From Hungatella effluvii (GTDB lineage: Bacteria > Bacillota > Clostridia > Lachnospirales > Lachnospiraceae), in the NCBI RefSeq assembly GCF_003201875.1, contig NZ_QJKD01000012.1, positions 162,610-226,609 on the forward strand: a DNA stretch of 64,000 nucleotides, in the 5' to 3' direction. The notes below the pieces were generated by a model that ran no database searches, was not told the DNA's origin, and saw only the letters and a program-made list of their open reading frames with translations. The position numbers were made by a program, and so were the translations under genes. Position 1 is the first letter of the stretch; every line of letters starts with the position of its first letter. Below, one piece after another: positions 25,370 through 34,086 of the stretch.

Positions 25370-25660
25370 TCAAAATTCAAAATCATCAAATCCATAGATT
25401 AACGGATAAGGCGCGCAGTCCCGCAGGGGTGCCTGGATCGTGCCCTTCACGCCTCTGCTGAATGTCGGTCTGCGTGTAGCAGACTTTGTTCTGTTCTTAA
25501 TCAGCCGGCCGCCCTTTCCCAGTTCTCCCACATAATATCCGTCCTGATCATAAATATCCCTGCCGAAAAACTTCCCAAGCACCGTGCCGTCACAGGCCAC
25601 CAGATACTCCTTCTGTCTGACTCCCACGTATTTACCGCCCCAGGTCCAGAATCGTTCCAT
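25370..25660 (-). CDS. 4-fold beta-flower domain protein
   Basis: A 96-residue protein built of short beta repeats of the kind D-x-D-G-x-x-x-G (GKYVGVRQKEYLVACDGTVLGKFFGRDIYDQ, DGYYVGELGKG). This resembles the 4-fold beta-flower family, whose function is unknown. It is probably cytosolic. The ribosome binding site is weak (GAGAG 1-2 nt before ATG 25660, AAAGGGAA further up), so the start is moderately certain. It is divergent from DAHP synthase. Confidence 0.6.
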   Translation of the reverse strand: MERFWTWGGKYVGVRQKEYLVACDGTVLGKFFGRDIYDQDGYYVGELGKGGRLIKNRTKSATRRPTFSRGVKGTIQAPLRDCAPYPLIYGFDDFEF

Positions 25661-25848
25661 ACTCTCGCACCATTCCCTTTTCTCAAATCTTTTCTCATAT
25701 CATACACTATTTTTGTAAAAAAAGGAACACCCGGATTCCCTTGTTTGAACACATTTCCTAAAATTTCGGTCAGGTATAGATTTTTCCGGTATTCTGGTAT
25801 ATAATGGGCAACAACAAAAGAGAAGAATCTAATCTTCAGGAGGATACC

Positions 25849-26877
25849 ATGGGATTTCAATATGTAAACAACCTTCCGACCCCGGATGAAATCAAAGAGC
25901 GCTTCCCTCTTCCGGCTGAATTAAAAGAGCGGAAGGCAAAGAGGGACCAGGAGGTCAGCGATGTTCTGACCGGCAAAAGCGATAAATTTCTCGTGATCAT
26001 TGGTCCGTGCTCTGCGGACAATGAAGATTCCGTGTGCGACTACGCAGAACGCTTAATCAAAGTTCAGGAGAAGACCGCGGACCGTCTCATCATCATCCCG
26101 CGTGTCTACACCAACAAGCCGCGTACCACCGGCGAGGGATACAAGGGAATGCTTCATCAGCCGGACCCGGAGAAAAAACCGGATATGCACGAGGGACTCA
26201 TCGCCATCCGCAAGATGCACATGCGCGTATTTGCCGAGACAGGCTTCCCCACCGCCGATGAAATGCTCTATCCGGAGAACATGACTTATCTGGATGATAT
26301 CATGTCCTACGTGGCCATCGGAGCCCGTTCCGTAGAGAATCAGCAGCACCGTCTTACCGCCAGCGGCTGTGACGTGGCCGTCGGCATGAAGAATCCGACC
26401 AGCGGCGACTTATCCGTTATGCTGAACTCCGTCGTAGCGGCACAGCAGGGCCATGATTTTACATACCGCGGCTGGGAAGTAAAGAGCGGCGGCAATCCGC
26501 TGGCTCATACCATTCTCCGCGGCGCAGTCAACAAACACGGCCAGTGCATTCCGAACTACCATTTTGAAGATCTGGTTCTGCTTCAGGAACTTTACGCCAA
26601 GCGCAGCCTGGATAACGCAGCCTGTATCGTGGATACCAACCACTCCAATTCCAACAAGAAATACATGGAACAGATCCGCATCGCCAAGGAAGTTCTTCAC
26701 AGCAGAAGACATGCGGCTCAGATCAAGGATCTGGTCAAGGGCCTGATGATCGAAAGCTACATAGAGCCAGGCAGCCAGAAAGTCGGCGAGCACTGCTACG
26801 GGAAGTCTATCACCGATCCCTGTCTCGGATGGGCAGATTCTGAACGACTGCTTTATGAGATTGCGGAAAACGCATAG
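25849..26877 (+). CDS. 3-deoxy-7-phosphoheptulonate (DAHP) synthase, type I
   Basis: Condenses phosphoenolpyruvate with erythrose 4-phosphate, the first step of aromatic amino-acid synthesis. The 342-residue protein is of AroF/G/H length. Key blocks are VIIGPCSADN, the PRVYTNKPRTTGEGYKGM active site, GARSVENQQHR and IVDTNHSNSNKKY (metal/substrate site). AGGAGG lies 5 nt before ATG 25849; the frame is open further upstream but without a ribosome binding site. A TATAAT at about 25795 (extended -10 like) is the probable promoter. No other shikimate gene is adjacent. The isozyme class by feedback amino acid cannot be told. Confidence 0.96.
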   Translation: MGFQYVNNLPTPDEIKERFPLPAELKERKAKRDQEVSDVLTGKSDKFLVIIGPCSADNEDSVCDYAERLIKVQEKTADRLIIIPRVYTNKPRTTGEGYKGMLHQPDPEKKPDMHEGLIAIRKMHMRVFAETGFPTADEMLYPENMTYLDDIMSYVAIGARSVENQQHRLTASGCDVAVGMKNPTSGDLSVMLNSVVAAQQGHDFTYRGWEVKSGGNPLAHTILRGAVNKHGQCIPNYHFEDLVLLQELYAKRSLDNAACIVDTNHSNSNKKYMEQIRIAKEVLHSRRHAAQIKDLVKGLMIESYIEPGSQKVGEHCYGKSITDPCLGWADSERLLYEIAENA

Positions 26878-26915
26878 CGCTTTACAAAGCTGTGGAAAAT
26901 GTATAAAAATAATAG

Positions 26916-26960
26916 AACAGCCACACACATGGTCTTTAATCCTGTGCGCGGCTGTTTTAC
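26916..26960 (+). terminator. Terminator of the DAHP synthase gene
   Basis: A 14-bp stem AACAGCCACACACA/TGTGCGCGGCTGTT with two mismatched or wobble positions, followed by TTAC and weak T-rich sequence, 39 bp after the stop. Confidence 0.75.
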
Positions 26961-26966
26961 TTTGCC

Positions 26967-27118
26967 CTTACTTTGTCTGAACGACTCCATTTACAATCCA
27001 TTCACCGTTTTCATTCACGGTATTTCACATCAATCACACCATTCTGATCCCGAACCCAGCACCAGGCCCTTTGCCTGACGGTGGAAGCCCTTCCCTGATT
27101 ATCAAGCGATTCAAAATT
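26967..27118 (-). pseudogene. Frameshifted C-terminal gene remnant
   Basis: The minus strand reads as coding in two adjoining frames. One runs NQGRASTVRQRAWCWVRDQN and GVIDVKY and ends at a stop. Shifted by one base, it continues as VNENGEWIVNGVVQTK and ends at a stop near 26967. The composition (Trp-rich, plausible beta strands) looks protein-like, but there is no start or ribosome binding site. I do not recognise the parent. It may be the decayed end of a gene lost between DAHP synthase and the MFS gene. Confidence 0.35.
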
Positions 27119-27182
27119 ATATTACTAATTTCGCATCATTTATTGTATACTATATTTCTAATCACCAGCTGGGGGAAATAAT

Positions 27183-28430
27183 ATGAACGCATTACAGAGA
27201 AACTGGAAACAGAATTTTTTTATGATATGGGCGGGGCAGGCTTTTTCCCAATTTTCAAGCGCCGTCCTTCAGTTTGCCATTGTATGGTACTTAACGGACC
27301 AGACCGGCTCGGCTCTCGTCCTGACAGCCGCTATGATGATGGGATTTTTACCGCAGGGTGTCCTGGGGCCGTTTATCGGGGTGTTCATAGACCGGTATAA
27401 CCGAAAACGGATCATGATTCTCTCGGATCTGCTCATCTCCGCCGCCAGTTTGGTCATGGTAATCGCTGGCTGGACGGGGACATTGTCAACCGAACTGATT
27501 CTCGTGGTCCTGTTTTTCCGTTCCATCGGTTCTGCCTTTCACACACCGTGTCTTCAGGCCGTTACGCCGCAGATTGTTCCGGAGGATCAGCTGACCCGCT
27601 GTGCCGGATATTCCCAGGCTTTAGAATCCGTATCGCAGATACTAAGCCCGGTACTGGCTGCCGTATTCTACAGCTCCTGGAGTTTAAGCGGCATCATCTT
27701 TCTGGATGTCCTGGGCGCATTGGCCGCGGTCTTTACACTGGCTATTACAGAGATACCAAAACTGCCGGAAGAGGAAAACAGGGGAAAAGTCCATGTACTG
27801 CGGGAGGCCATGGAGGGCTTCTTAATTCTGAAGACGAATAAGGGCATGCTGGGTCTGGTTCTGATCAGCACCCTGTATACCCTGGCGCTGATGCCGACCA
27901 GTGCGTTGTTCCCGCTGATGAGCATGTCCTATTTTCATGGAACCAGCACAAATGCAAGCGTCGTCGAAGTCGTATTTTCGATCGGGCTGTTGTTCGGCTC
28001 TCTTATACTATCGAAATGGGGCGGAACGAAAAACAGGATTTATACCATTGTCGGTTCGTTTCTGCTGATGAGCTTCAGTTTATTTATATCCGGGCTTCTT
28101 CCTGAGCATGGTTTTGCCGCATTCGTCTTCTGCTCCTGGCTGATGGGCGTGTCCGGCCCGTTTTATTGGGGAATCTACACACCACTGCTGCAAAGCAGCT
28201 TCGAAGCAAAATATCTGGGACGCGTTCTATCGTTATCCGGAAGCATCCGGCTGATCAGCGGACCGGTCGGATTATCCGTCTCTGGAGTATTTGCGGAGCG
28301 CTTTGGCGTTGAGAAATGGTTTATTATCGCCGGATGGCTGGTGTTCATCGCGTCGTTTTTATGTCTTGCAATACCAGCCGTGCGCAATTGTGATCGACAG
28401 GCGGAAGGACAGGCTGGGGATGGGCAGTAA
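27183..28430 (+). CDS. MFS transporter, macrolide-efflux (MefA/MFS_3) type
   Basis: A 415-residue, 12-segment major facilitator. Recognisable are WAGQAFSQFSSAVLQFAIVW in helix 1, the loop 2-3 signature GVFIDRYNRKRIMILSD and FHTPCLQAVTPQIVPEDQL. This matches the MFS_3/enterobactin- or macrolide-exporter-like group of Firmicutes, which expel drugs or siderophores; the substrate here is unknown. GGGGGAAA lies upstream of ATG 27183. It is a single-gene unit following an AT-rich promoter region (TATACT at about 27146). Confidence 0.88.
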   Translation: MNALQRNWKQNFFMIWAGQAFSQFSSAVLQFAIVWYLTDQTGSALVLTAAMMMGFLPQGVLGPFIGVFIDRYNRKRIMILSDLLISAASLVMVIAGWTGTLSTELILVVLFFRSIGSAFHTPCLQAVTPQIVPEDQLTRCAGYSQALESVSQILSPVLAAVFYSSWSLSGIIFLDVLGALAAVFTLAITEIPKLPEEENRGKVHVLREAMEGFLILKTNKGMLGLVLISTLYTLALMPTSALFPLMSMSYFHGTSTNASVVEVVFSIGLLFGSLILSKWGGTKNRIYTIVGSFLLMSFSLFISGLLPEHGFAAFVFCSWLMGVSGPFYWGIYTPLLQSSFEAKYLGRVLSLSGSIRLISGPVGLSVSGVFAERFGVEKWFIIAGWLVFIASFLCLAIPAVRNCDRQAEGQAGDGQ

Positions 28431-28655
28431 TATTTCTAAGGTCCCGGGATTACACGCTTGCTCAGAACCTCCGGACCATATGGATCATATTATATCTGTG
28501 TGACCTGGCCCTATTGCAGATATTATAACCAGCGCTGTTATCTGAAAGGTTTCCGCACATTCCCAGTTTTAGTGGATACATGCAGCCAGCATTTAGTTTT
28601 TACACATATTTCACAAAATTTTCACGATTAAACTGTTTATTTTTTTGCTTTAATC
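28431..28655. other. Intergenic region, no gene recognised
   Basis: About 225 bp between the MFS gene and the next promoter. I see no open frame with a ribosome binding site and no clear terminator. Confidence 0.4.
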
Positions 28656-28684
28656 TTGTATCGCACTAAAATATATGGTAGAAT
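28656..28684 (+). promoter_or_regulatory. Promoter of the HPr-like/debranching-enzyme operon
   Basis: TTGTAT (28656-28661), exact 17-bp spacer, TAGAAT (28679-28684). A leader of about 110 nt runs to the first gene. Confidence 0.8.
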
Positions 28685-28802
28685 ATAGATAGATTGATTT
28701 ATCTATATTTCACAGTTCACCAATCATTTTCTGGAAGAGTATCTTAATGTTTTGTCACCCGACGTACGGATTATCCGCCCGCCATAAAAAGGAGGCTGGG
28801 AT

Positions 28803-29048
28803 ATGCGAACGAAACAAGTTGACATTTATCAGCGTTATACCCCCATCCCCATAGCTGTTTTAATTACGGCGGCCAATTGTTTTGACTGCGACATCTATAT
28901 CGATAATGGCAAATCGAGAGTAAATGTAAAAGACTATGATGAGATGAAGAAAGGACTGGTAACGCGGAACAGAAATTTACTATTTTACTTTGACGGCAAA
29001 GATGAGAAAGCCGCTGAAGGACGGATTGAGATGTTGTTTCAGCCTTAA
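28803..29048 (+). CDS. HPr-like protein lacking the phosphorylatable histidine
   Basis: An 81-residue HPr/Crh-fold protein. The order of elements fits HPr: an N-terminal strand, then the loop where HPr has GLHARPA but this protein has YTPIPIA, then AVLITAANCFDCDIYIDNGKSRVNV, in which the serine of GKS sits about where regulatory Ser46 lies. The active His15 is absent, so it cannot carry PTS phosphate as HPr does. It may be regulatory, as Crh is (there His is Gln). It is first in an operon with a glycogen debranching enzyme (21-bp gap), with AAGGAGG 7 nt before ATG 28803. The family call is from pattern and is moderate. Confidence 0.7.
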   Translation: MRTKQVDIYQRYTPIPIAVLITAANCFDCDIYIDNGKSRVNVKDYDEMKKGLVTRNRNLLFYFDGKDEKAAEGRIEMLFQP

Positions 29049-29069
29049 TCTGTCAGAAAGGACACCGAT

Positions 29070-31160
29070 ATGCCACAGTACACCGATGATTTCAGGCCGC
29101 TTGACACCATATCCGGTTTTTCCGTAAGACCAGGATTGTACGAAGAATTCGGCGCGCGTCTGATACCTGGAGGAGTCAGTTTCACGCTTCATTCACAGGA
29201 AGCTGCGTCCTGCGAGCTGCTGCTGTTTCACCATAACGAAAGCGAACCATACGCGAAGATCCCCATCCCGGACCGTTACCGGATCGGGAATGTCTATTCC
29301 ATCATCGTGTTCGGCTTAGACACCCGGGATTTGGAGTATGCGTTCAGCATTGATGGGCCGTATGATCCAAAGAAAGGGCTTATCTTCGACAAAACCAAAT
29401 ACCTTCTGGACATTTATGCGAAAGCCGTTACCGGACAGGGCACATGGGGCTCCAAGCCGGAAAGCGGCTTTCGGTATAAAGCGAGGGTAGTCTCAGACAA
29501 TTTCAACTGGGACGACTGCTGCCATCCTCCGATTCCCATGGAGGATTTAATTATTTATGAGCTTCATGTCAGGGGATTTACAAGGGATGCCTCTTCCGGA
29601 GTCACCGCTCCCGGAACCTTTCAGGGGATCATAGAAAAGCTTCCCTATCTGGAGGACTTGGGCGTCAACGCCATCGAGCTGATGCCCATTTTTGAATTTG
29701 ACGAGATGCGCAACCAGCGCAGCGTGAACGGGAAGATGCTGCTGGATTACTGGGGCTACAATCCCGTCAGCTTCTTCGCTCCCAACACCAGCTACGCCTC
29801 AAAAAGCGAGCACAACCACGAGGGCCGGGAGCTGAAGACACTCATCCGCACCATAAAAGAACACGGCATGGAGGTCTATCTCGACGTCGTCTTCAATCAC
29901 ACCGCAGAAGGCAATGAAAAGGGCGGATTCTTCTCCTTCAAGGGCTTTGACAACCAAATTTACTACATGCTGACCCCCGAGGGCTTCTACTATAATTTCA
30001 GCGGCTGCGGCAATACCTTAAACTGCAACCATCCCATCGTCCAGCAGCTGATTCTGGACTGTCTCCGGTATTGGACCATCCATTACCACGTAGACGGTTT
30101 CCGGTTTGATCTGGCTTCTATCCTCGGGCGAAGCGAGGATGGCACGCCGCTTCACAAGCCTCCCCTTCTGGAATCCTTATCCTATGATCCGGTGCTCGCC
30201 AGTGCGAAGCTGATCGCCGAGGCCTGGGACGCGGGAGGTCTGTACCAGGTCGGCTCCTTCTCTTCCTGGAACCGCTGGGCGGAGTGGAACGGCAAATACC
30301 GGGATGATATGCGCCGTTTTTTAAAGGGCGACGACAATACTGCCGCCGCGGCTGTTAAGAGAATCACCGGCTCGCCGGATCTCTATCCGCCTGCCACACG
30401 GGGATTCAATTCCTCCGTCAACTTCCTGACGTGCCACGACGGTTTTACCCTCTATGATCTCTACAGCTACAACGAAAAACACAACGAGGCCAACGGCTGG
30501 AACAATACAGACGGAGACGATAACAACAACAGCTGGAACTGCGGTATCGAGGGTGAGACCGATGATCCGGACATACTGGCGCTCCGTTTCCGCATGATCA
30601 AAAACGCCTGCGCTGTCTTAATGTGCAGCCGCGGGACTCCGATGTTCTTCGCCGGCGACGAATTCGGCAACACCCAGTACGGCAATAACAATGCCTACTG
30701 CCAGGACAATCACATCTCCTGGCTGGACTGGTCACTGCTGGAGAAAAACCGGGAAATCCATGCATTTTTCCGCCGTATGATCGCCATTCGAAGGAATCAT
30801 CCGGTAATCCGTAGGGAGACAGTTCCATCCAGCACCGGATTTCCACCTGTCAGCGTCCACGGAACAGAGGCCTGGAAGAATGAAACAGCGGCCTATACCC
30901 ACTACATCGGCATCATGTACGCCGGGAAACACGACGACGGCACCGAGGATATCATCTACCTCGCCGTCAATACCTACTGGGAACCGCTCACCATCGGCCT
31001 GCCGCATCTTCCAGAAGGATTTTTCTGGAAACTTCTCGCAGACACCGGACGGGGCAGCGGCAGCATTCCCGATACCTTAGATGGCTGGAATGAGGTGATC
31101 AGCTATTCTATATTGGCTGCCCCCCGGTCCCTCATGATCTTACAGGCAATTTCTTTGTAA
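29070..31160 (+). CDS. Glycogen debranching enzyme / isoamylase-type GH13 (GlgX/TreX-like)
   Basis: Hydrolyses alpha-1,6 branches of glycogen in the cytosol. The 696-residue protein has an N-terminal CBM48-like domain (RPGLYEEFGARLIPGGVSFTLHS) and a GH13 barrel with VYLDVVFNHTAEG (region I), DGFRFDLAS (nucleophile Asp), LIAEAWDAGG (acid/base Glu) and LTCHDGFTLYDL (transition-state Asp), then a C-terminal beta domain. There is no signal peptide. The NGWNNTDGDDNNNSWNCG stretch is typical of GlgX-type enzymes. It is second in an operon with the HPr-like protein, hinting at carbon-state control of glycogen breakdown (inference). Confidence 0.93.
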   Translation: MPQYTDDFRPLDTISGFSVRPGLYEEFGARLIPGGVSFTLHSQEAASCELLLFHHNESEPYAKIPIPDRYRIGNVYSIIVFGLDTRDLEYAFSIDGPYDPKKGLIFDKTKYLLDIYAKAVTGQGTWGSKPESGFRYKARVVSDNFNWDDCCHPPIPMEDLIIYELHVRGFTRDASSGVTAPGTFQGIIEKLPYLEDLGVNAIELMPIFEFDEMRNQRSVNGKMLLDYWGYNPVSFFAPNTSYASKSEHNHEGRELKTLIRTIKEHGMEVYLDVVFNHTAEGNEKGGFFSFKGFDNQIYYMLTPEGFYYNFSGCGNTLNCNHPIVQQLILDCLRYWTIHYHVDGFRFDLASILGRSEDGTPLHKPPLLESLSYDPVLASAKLIAEAWDAGGLYQVGSFSSWNRWAEWNGKYRDDMRRFLKGDDNTAAAAVKRITGSPDLYPPATRGFNSSVNFLTCHDGFTLYDLYSYNEKHNEANGWNNTDGDDNNNSWNCGIEGETDDPDILALRFRMIKNACAVLMCSRGTPMFFAGDEFGNTQYGNNNAYCQDNHISWLDWSLLEKNREIHAFFRRMIAIRRNHPVIRRETVPSSTGFPPVSVHGTEAWKNETAAYTHYIGIMYAGKHDDGTEDIIYLAVNTYWEPLTIGLPHLPEGFFWKLLADTGRGSGSIPDTLDGWNEVISYSILAAPRSLMILQAISL

Positions 31161-31194
31161 ACTTCAATAAAAGTCCGGTAACCCTGTGAAATCA

Positions 31195-31259
31195 AATACG
31201 CATTATTTGAATTTACTGCAGGCATAACTGCTTACAGAAATTTTCAAATAATGCGTATT
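31195..31259 (+). terminator. Terminator of the debranching-enzyme operon
   Basis: A perfect 17-bp stem AATACGCATTATTTGAA/TTCAAATAATGCGTATT (31195-31211, 31243-31259), followed by ATTTTTGTC. Confidence 0.9.
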
Positions 31260-31328
31260 ATTTTTGTCAACTATAAATCAATATACATAATTAACAAAAA
31301 AATCGAGAAATATTAGGGGAAAAATACA

Positions 31329-31357
31329 TTGATTAATCTTATTGTTTTTAATATACT
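31329..31357 (+). promoter_or_regulatory. Promoter of the yeiH-type exporter operon
   Basis: TTGATT (31329-31334), exact 17-bp spacer, TATACT (31352-31357). The predicted start is near 31364, immediately before a CRP-type palindrome. Confidence 0.8.
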
Positions 31358-31366
31358 ATTTAAACA

Positions 31367-31382
31367 TGTTATTTTTTTAACA
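31367..31382. promoter_or_regulatory. CRP-type operator palindrome upstream of the yeiH-type gene
   Basis: Perfect TGTTA-N6-TAACA (TTTTTT centre), the same half-sites and spacing as the site beside the Crp/Fnr gene at 11419-11434. Located at about +3 to +18 of the predicted transcript, a position that would block transcription when occupied. Confidence 0.55.
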
Positions 31383-31431
31383 GTATTTTTATACTTATAT
31401 CAAAAATTTAATAAATGCAGGAGGAAACACA

Positions 31432-32820
31432 ATGGGGACAAACAGTTCCAGAAAAACGGCGGCGGATGATGTCGTAGTCGCTGACAAATTCAGTATCACT
31501 GACCTGATTCACAAAGAAGACTGGTTATCAATCTGGGGAGCTTTCTTAATTATTGCAGTTGCATCCGTTGGTGTCATTACCGGAAGTTACGTTTTTAAAG
31601 GTGGCAAATTTGGTAAATGGGGCAGCGCCGATACCGGTTCCATTCTTCAGTTTTTTAACGGCAGTGCAACCAGTATAAAAACCTGGTCCGGAATTTTACT
31701 GACCCTGGCTGCATTGGCAGTTATATTCGCAGTGTCCAATCACCTGATGGGAAAAAACATCAAAAAATATCTCATTGCATTTATCGGGATATTTGCCTTA
31801 ACCACCCTCGTCCGGCTGATTTCTTCCCAGGTTATTTTCAGCAAATATCTGGAATATGCATTCTGGGCACTGATCATCGGACTCTTTATTTCTAATGTTT
31901 TTACTGTTCCGAAATGGCTGAAGCCAGCTATTCAGACAGAGTTTTATATAAAGACAGGGTTGGTTCTTATGGGGGCCTCCGTTCTCTTTTCCAACATACA
32001 GAAATTTGGATTATACGGACTCGGTATTGCATGGCTGGTAACACCAATTGTTATCATATTCATGTGGATGTTCGGAACAAAGGGACTGAAAATCAAAAAT
32101 AAATCTATGGTCATGACCATCTCTGCAGCGACTTCTGTCTGTGGAACTTCAGCCGCTATCGCAACAGCTGCAGCCTGCAAGGCAAAAAAGACAGATCTTA
32201 CCTTTGCCGTAGGCATCTCTCTCATTTTCACCGTTATCATGATGGTATGCATGCCGCTTTTCTGTAAACTGGTTGCCATGGATCCCATGGTAGGCGGGGC
32301 TTGGATCGGAGGCACTGTTGATTCTACCGGCGCCGTCGTCCTGGCAGGCAACGCTATGGGAGAACTGGCAGGCCAGGTAGCCGCTCTCGTCAAGATGATT
32401 CAGAATATTTTAATTGGATTTATTGCATTTGCTGTGGCGGTTTTCTTCACAACAAGAGTCGATAAGACCGCTGGACAGACTGTAGGCGCTTCCGAGATCT
32501 GGCACAGATTTCCAAAATTTATTCTTGGATTTTTAGGCGCTTCGTTATTCTTCTCTTTTGTATTCCAGAATACGATCGGAGTAGATGCCACAGCCACTAT
32601 CTTAAACAATTTAAAAGAGTTTCAAACGTGGTGTTTTGCTCTGGCCTTTACCTGTATTGGGCTCGAAACCAATTTTAAAGAAATGGCGGAGCAGTTCCAG
32701 GGCGGAAAGCCGTTTGTCTTATACATAGTCGGGCAGACTTTTAATCTGGTGCTGACCTTCCTCGTCGCCTGGCTGCTGTTGAGCGGAAGACTGTTCCCGA
32801 TACCAAATATAACAATTTAA
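31432..32820 (+). CDS. YeiH-family (UPF0324) putative sulfate/sulfite exporter
   Basis: A 462-residue membrane protein with about 11 hydrophobic segments after a short polar N-terminus. The YeiH/PF03601 family is recognised by MVMTISAATSVCGTSAAIAT, GGAWIGGTVDSTGAVV and FTCIGLETNFKEM. Members are annotated as putative sulfate exporters, and E. coli YeiH is linked to the sulfite-responsive regulator YeiE. GCAGGAGGAAAC precedes ATG 31432. It is co-transcribed with a small membrane protein and preceded by a strong promoter and a palindrome shared with the sulfotransferase locus. Confidence 0.88.
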   Translation: MGTNSSRKTAADDVVVADKFSITDLIHKEDWLSIWGAFLIIAVASVGVITGSYVFKGGKFGKWGSADTGSILQFFNGSATSIKTWSGILLTLAALAVIFAVSNHLMGKNIKKYLIAFIGIFALTTLVRLISSQVIFSKYLEYAFWALIIGLFISNVFTVPKWLKPAIQTEFYIKTGLVLMGASVLFSNIQKFGLYGLGIAWLVTPIVIIFMWMFGTKGLKIKNKSMVMTISAATSVCGTSAAIATAAACKAKKTDLTFAVGISLIFTVIMMVCMPLFCKLVAMDPMVGGAWIGGTVDSTGAVVLAGNAMGELAGQVAALVKMIQNILIGFIAFAVAVFFTTRVDKTAGQTVGASEIWHRFPKFILGFLGASLFFSFVFQNTIGVDATATILNNLKEFQTWCFALAFTCIGLETNFKEMAEQFQGGKPFVLYIVGQTFNLVLTFLVAWLLLSGRLFPIPNITI

Positions 32821-32836
32821 ACAGAAAGGCTCAGAC

Positions 32837-33136
32837 ATGGAAAAACAAAAAGACGGGAAACTGCTTAAGACCATTGGTTTCATTGGTATTGTTATTTTCA
32901 TTGCTGCGATTGCCGTATCAGTCTATATGATGAGCCGCAATATGGGACAGGTTCCCGGCATAGATTTCGGACCTGGTCAGTACTATTATACGGATATTCC
33001 CGGCTGGCAGAAATATTTTCTGACAAACGCGTATGACAACCACGTACCGCTGGCGATATTGGTTGTGCTCTTCTTTGCATGGGGATATTTAATGTACCGT
33101 TTTTGGTGCTTTCTTGATAAAAAATGGAAGGACTGA
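32837..33136 (+). CDS. Small two-helix membrane protein, YeiH partner
   Basis: A 99-residue protein with two hydrophobic segments (about 14-33 and 69-87) separated by an extracytoplasmic loop (PGIDFGPGQYYYTDIPGWQKY) and ending in a basic tail (CFLDKKWKD). It starts 16 bp after the YeiH-type gene with a weak ribosome binding site (AGAAAGG). I do not recognise a family. Its position suggests an accessory subunit of the exporter. Confidence 0.7.
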   Translation: MEKQKDGKLLKTIGFIGIVIFIAAIAVSVYMMSRNMGQVPGIDFGPGQYYYTDIPGWQKYFLTNAYDNHVPLAILVVLFFAWGYLMYRFWCFLDKKWKD

Positions 33137-33150
33137 TCTCCCCATAAGGC

Positions 33151-33200
33151 AAAAGCGATAGCTGCTTAAAATCATCGATTAAGCAGTTATCGCTTTTTTA
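33151..33200 (+). terminator. Terminator of the yeiH-type operon
   Basis: An 18-bp stem (33151-33168 with 33180-33197, one wobble) runs directly into TTTTTTATT. It lies between the converging operon and uppP. Confidence 0.9.
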
Positions 33201-33230
33201 TTGCTGACTCCTATGATGTCTTCCTTCAGT

Positions 33231-34064
33231 TTAACCAATCAGCGCTGTGATTCCAAAGTAGACTAAAACGATGGCTCCAAGAACGATTCTATAGTAACCG
33301 AAGAATTTAAAGTCGTGTTTTCTGATGTAGCCCATCAGGAAGCGGATTGCGTATACGGAGACGATGAAAGCCACTGCCATGCCGAGGATCAGATAGAAGA
33401 CCTGGGGGCCGGTGAAATGGAGACCGTATTTTACAATCTTTAAGAAGCTGGCGCCGAACATAACGGGGATTCCCAAAAAGAAGGAAAACTCGGCGGCAGC
33501 ACTTCTGGAGCATCCAAGGATCATGGCGCCCAGGATGGTGGAACCGGAACGTGATGTGCCGGGGATCAGGGACAGGAGCTGGAAAAGGCCTATGTAAAGC
33601 GCCGTCTGGTAGGAGATGTCTCCCACCCGCTGCATCTCAAAATTTCGGCTTTTATTCGCGTTTTCTATGACGATGAACAGCACGCCATAGATAATTAAGG
33701 TGGCCGCAACGACATAACCGTTCATCAGGTATTTTTCCATAATGTCATCGATCAGAAGTCCTATGATGGCCGCCGGGATACACGCGAGGATAATTTTGGA
33801 CCACAGCTCCAGTGTGGCCCGCTTTTGTGCGGGTTTCTTCGTCGGTGAAAATGGATTCAGCTTGTGGAAGTACATGACCACGACCGCCAGAATCGCGCCC
33901 AGCTGGATCACGACCATAAACATATTTTTAAAATCTTCCGGCTGCTTCAGATGGATGATTTCATCTACCAGTATCATATGGCCCGTACTGCTGATGGGGA
34001 GCCATTCGGTAAATCCCTCCACGATTCCAAGCACGATTACCTTTAATGTCTCAATTATACTCAT
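33231..34064 (-). CDS. uppP: Undecaprenyl-diphosphatase
   Basis: Recycles undecaprenyl pyrophosphate to the monophosphate lipid carrier at the membrane; overproduction gives bacitracin tolerance. The 277-residue BacA/UppP protein shows the two active-site repeats, EGFTEWLPISSTGHM (about 17-31) and PGTSRSGSTILGA, and seven to eight hydrophobic segments. The start ATG 34064 has only a weak AAGAG in front. It follows ung on the same strand with a 22-bp gap. Confidence 0.96.
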   Translation of the reverse strand: MSIIETLKVIVLGIVEGFTEWLPISSTGHMILVDEIIHLKQPEDFKNMFMVVIQLGAILAVVVMYFHKLNPFSPTKKPAQKRATLELWSKIILACIPAAIIGLLIDDIMEKYLMNGYVVAATLIIYGVLFIVIENANKSRNFEMQRVGDISYQTALYIGLFQLLSLIPGTSRSGSTILGAMILGCSRSAAAEFSFFLGIPVMFGASFLKIVKYGLHFTGPQVFYLILGMAVAFIVSVYAIRFLMGYIRKHDFKFFGYYRIVLGAIVLVYFGITALIG

Positions 34065-34086
34065 CTCTTATTTTCCGTCTCCATTC

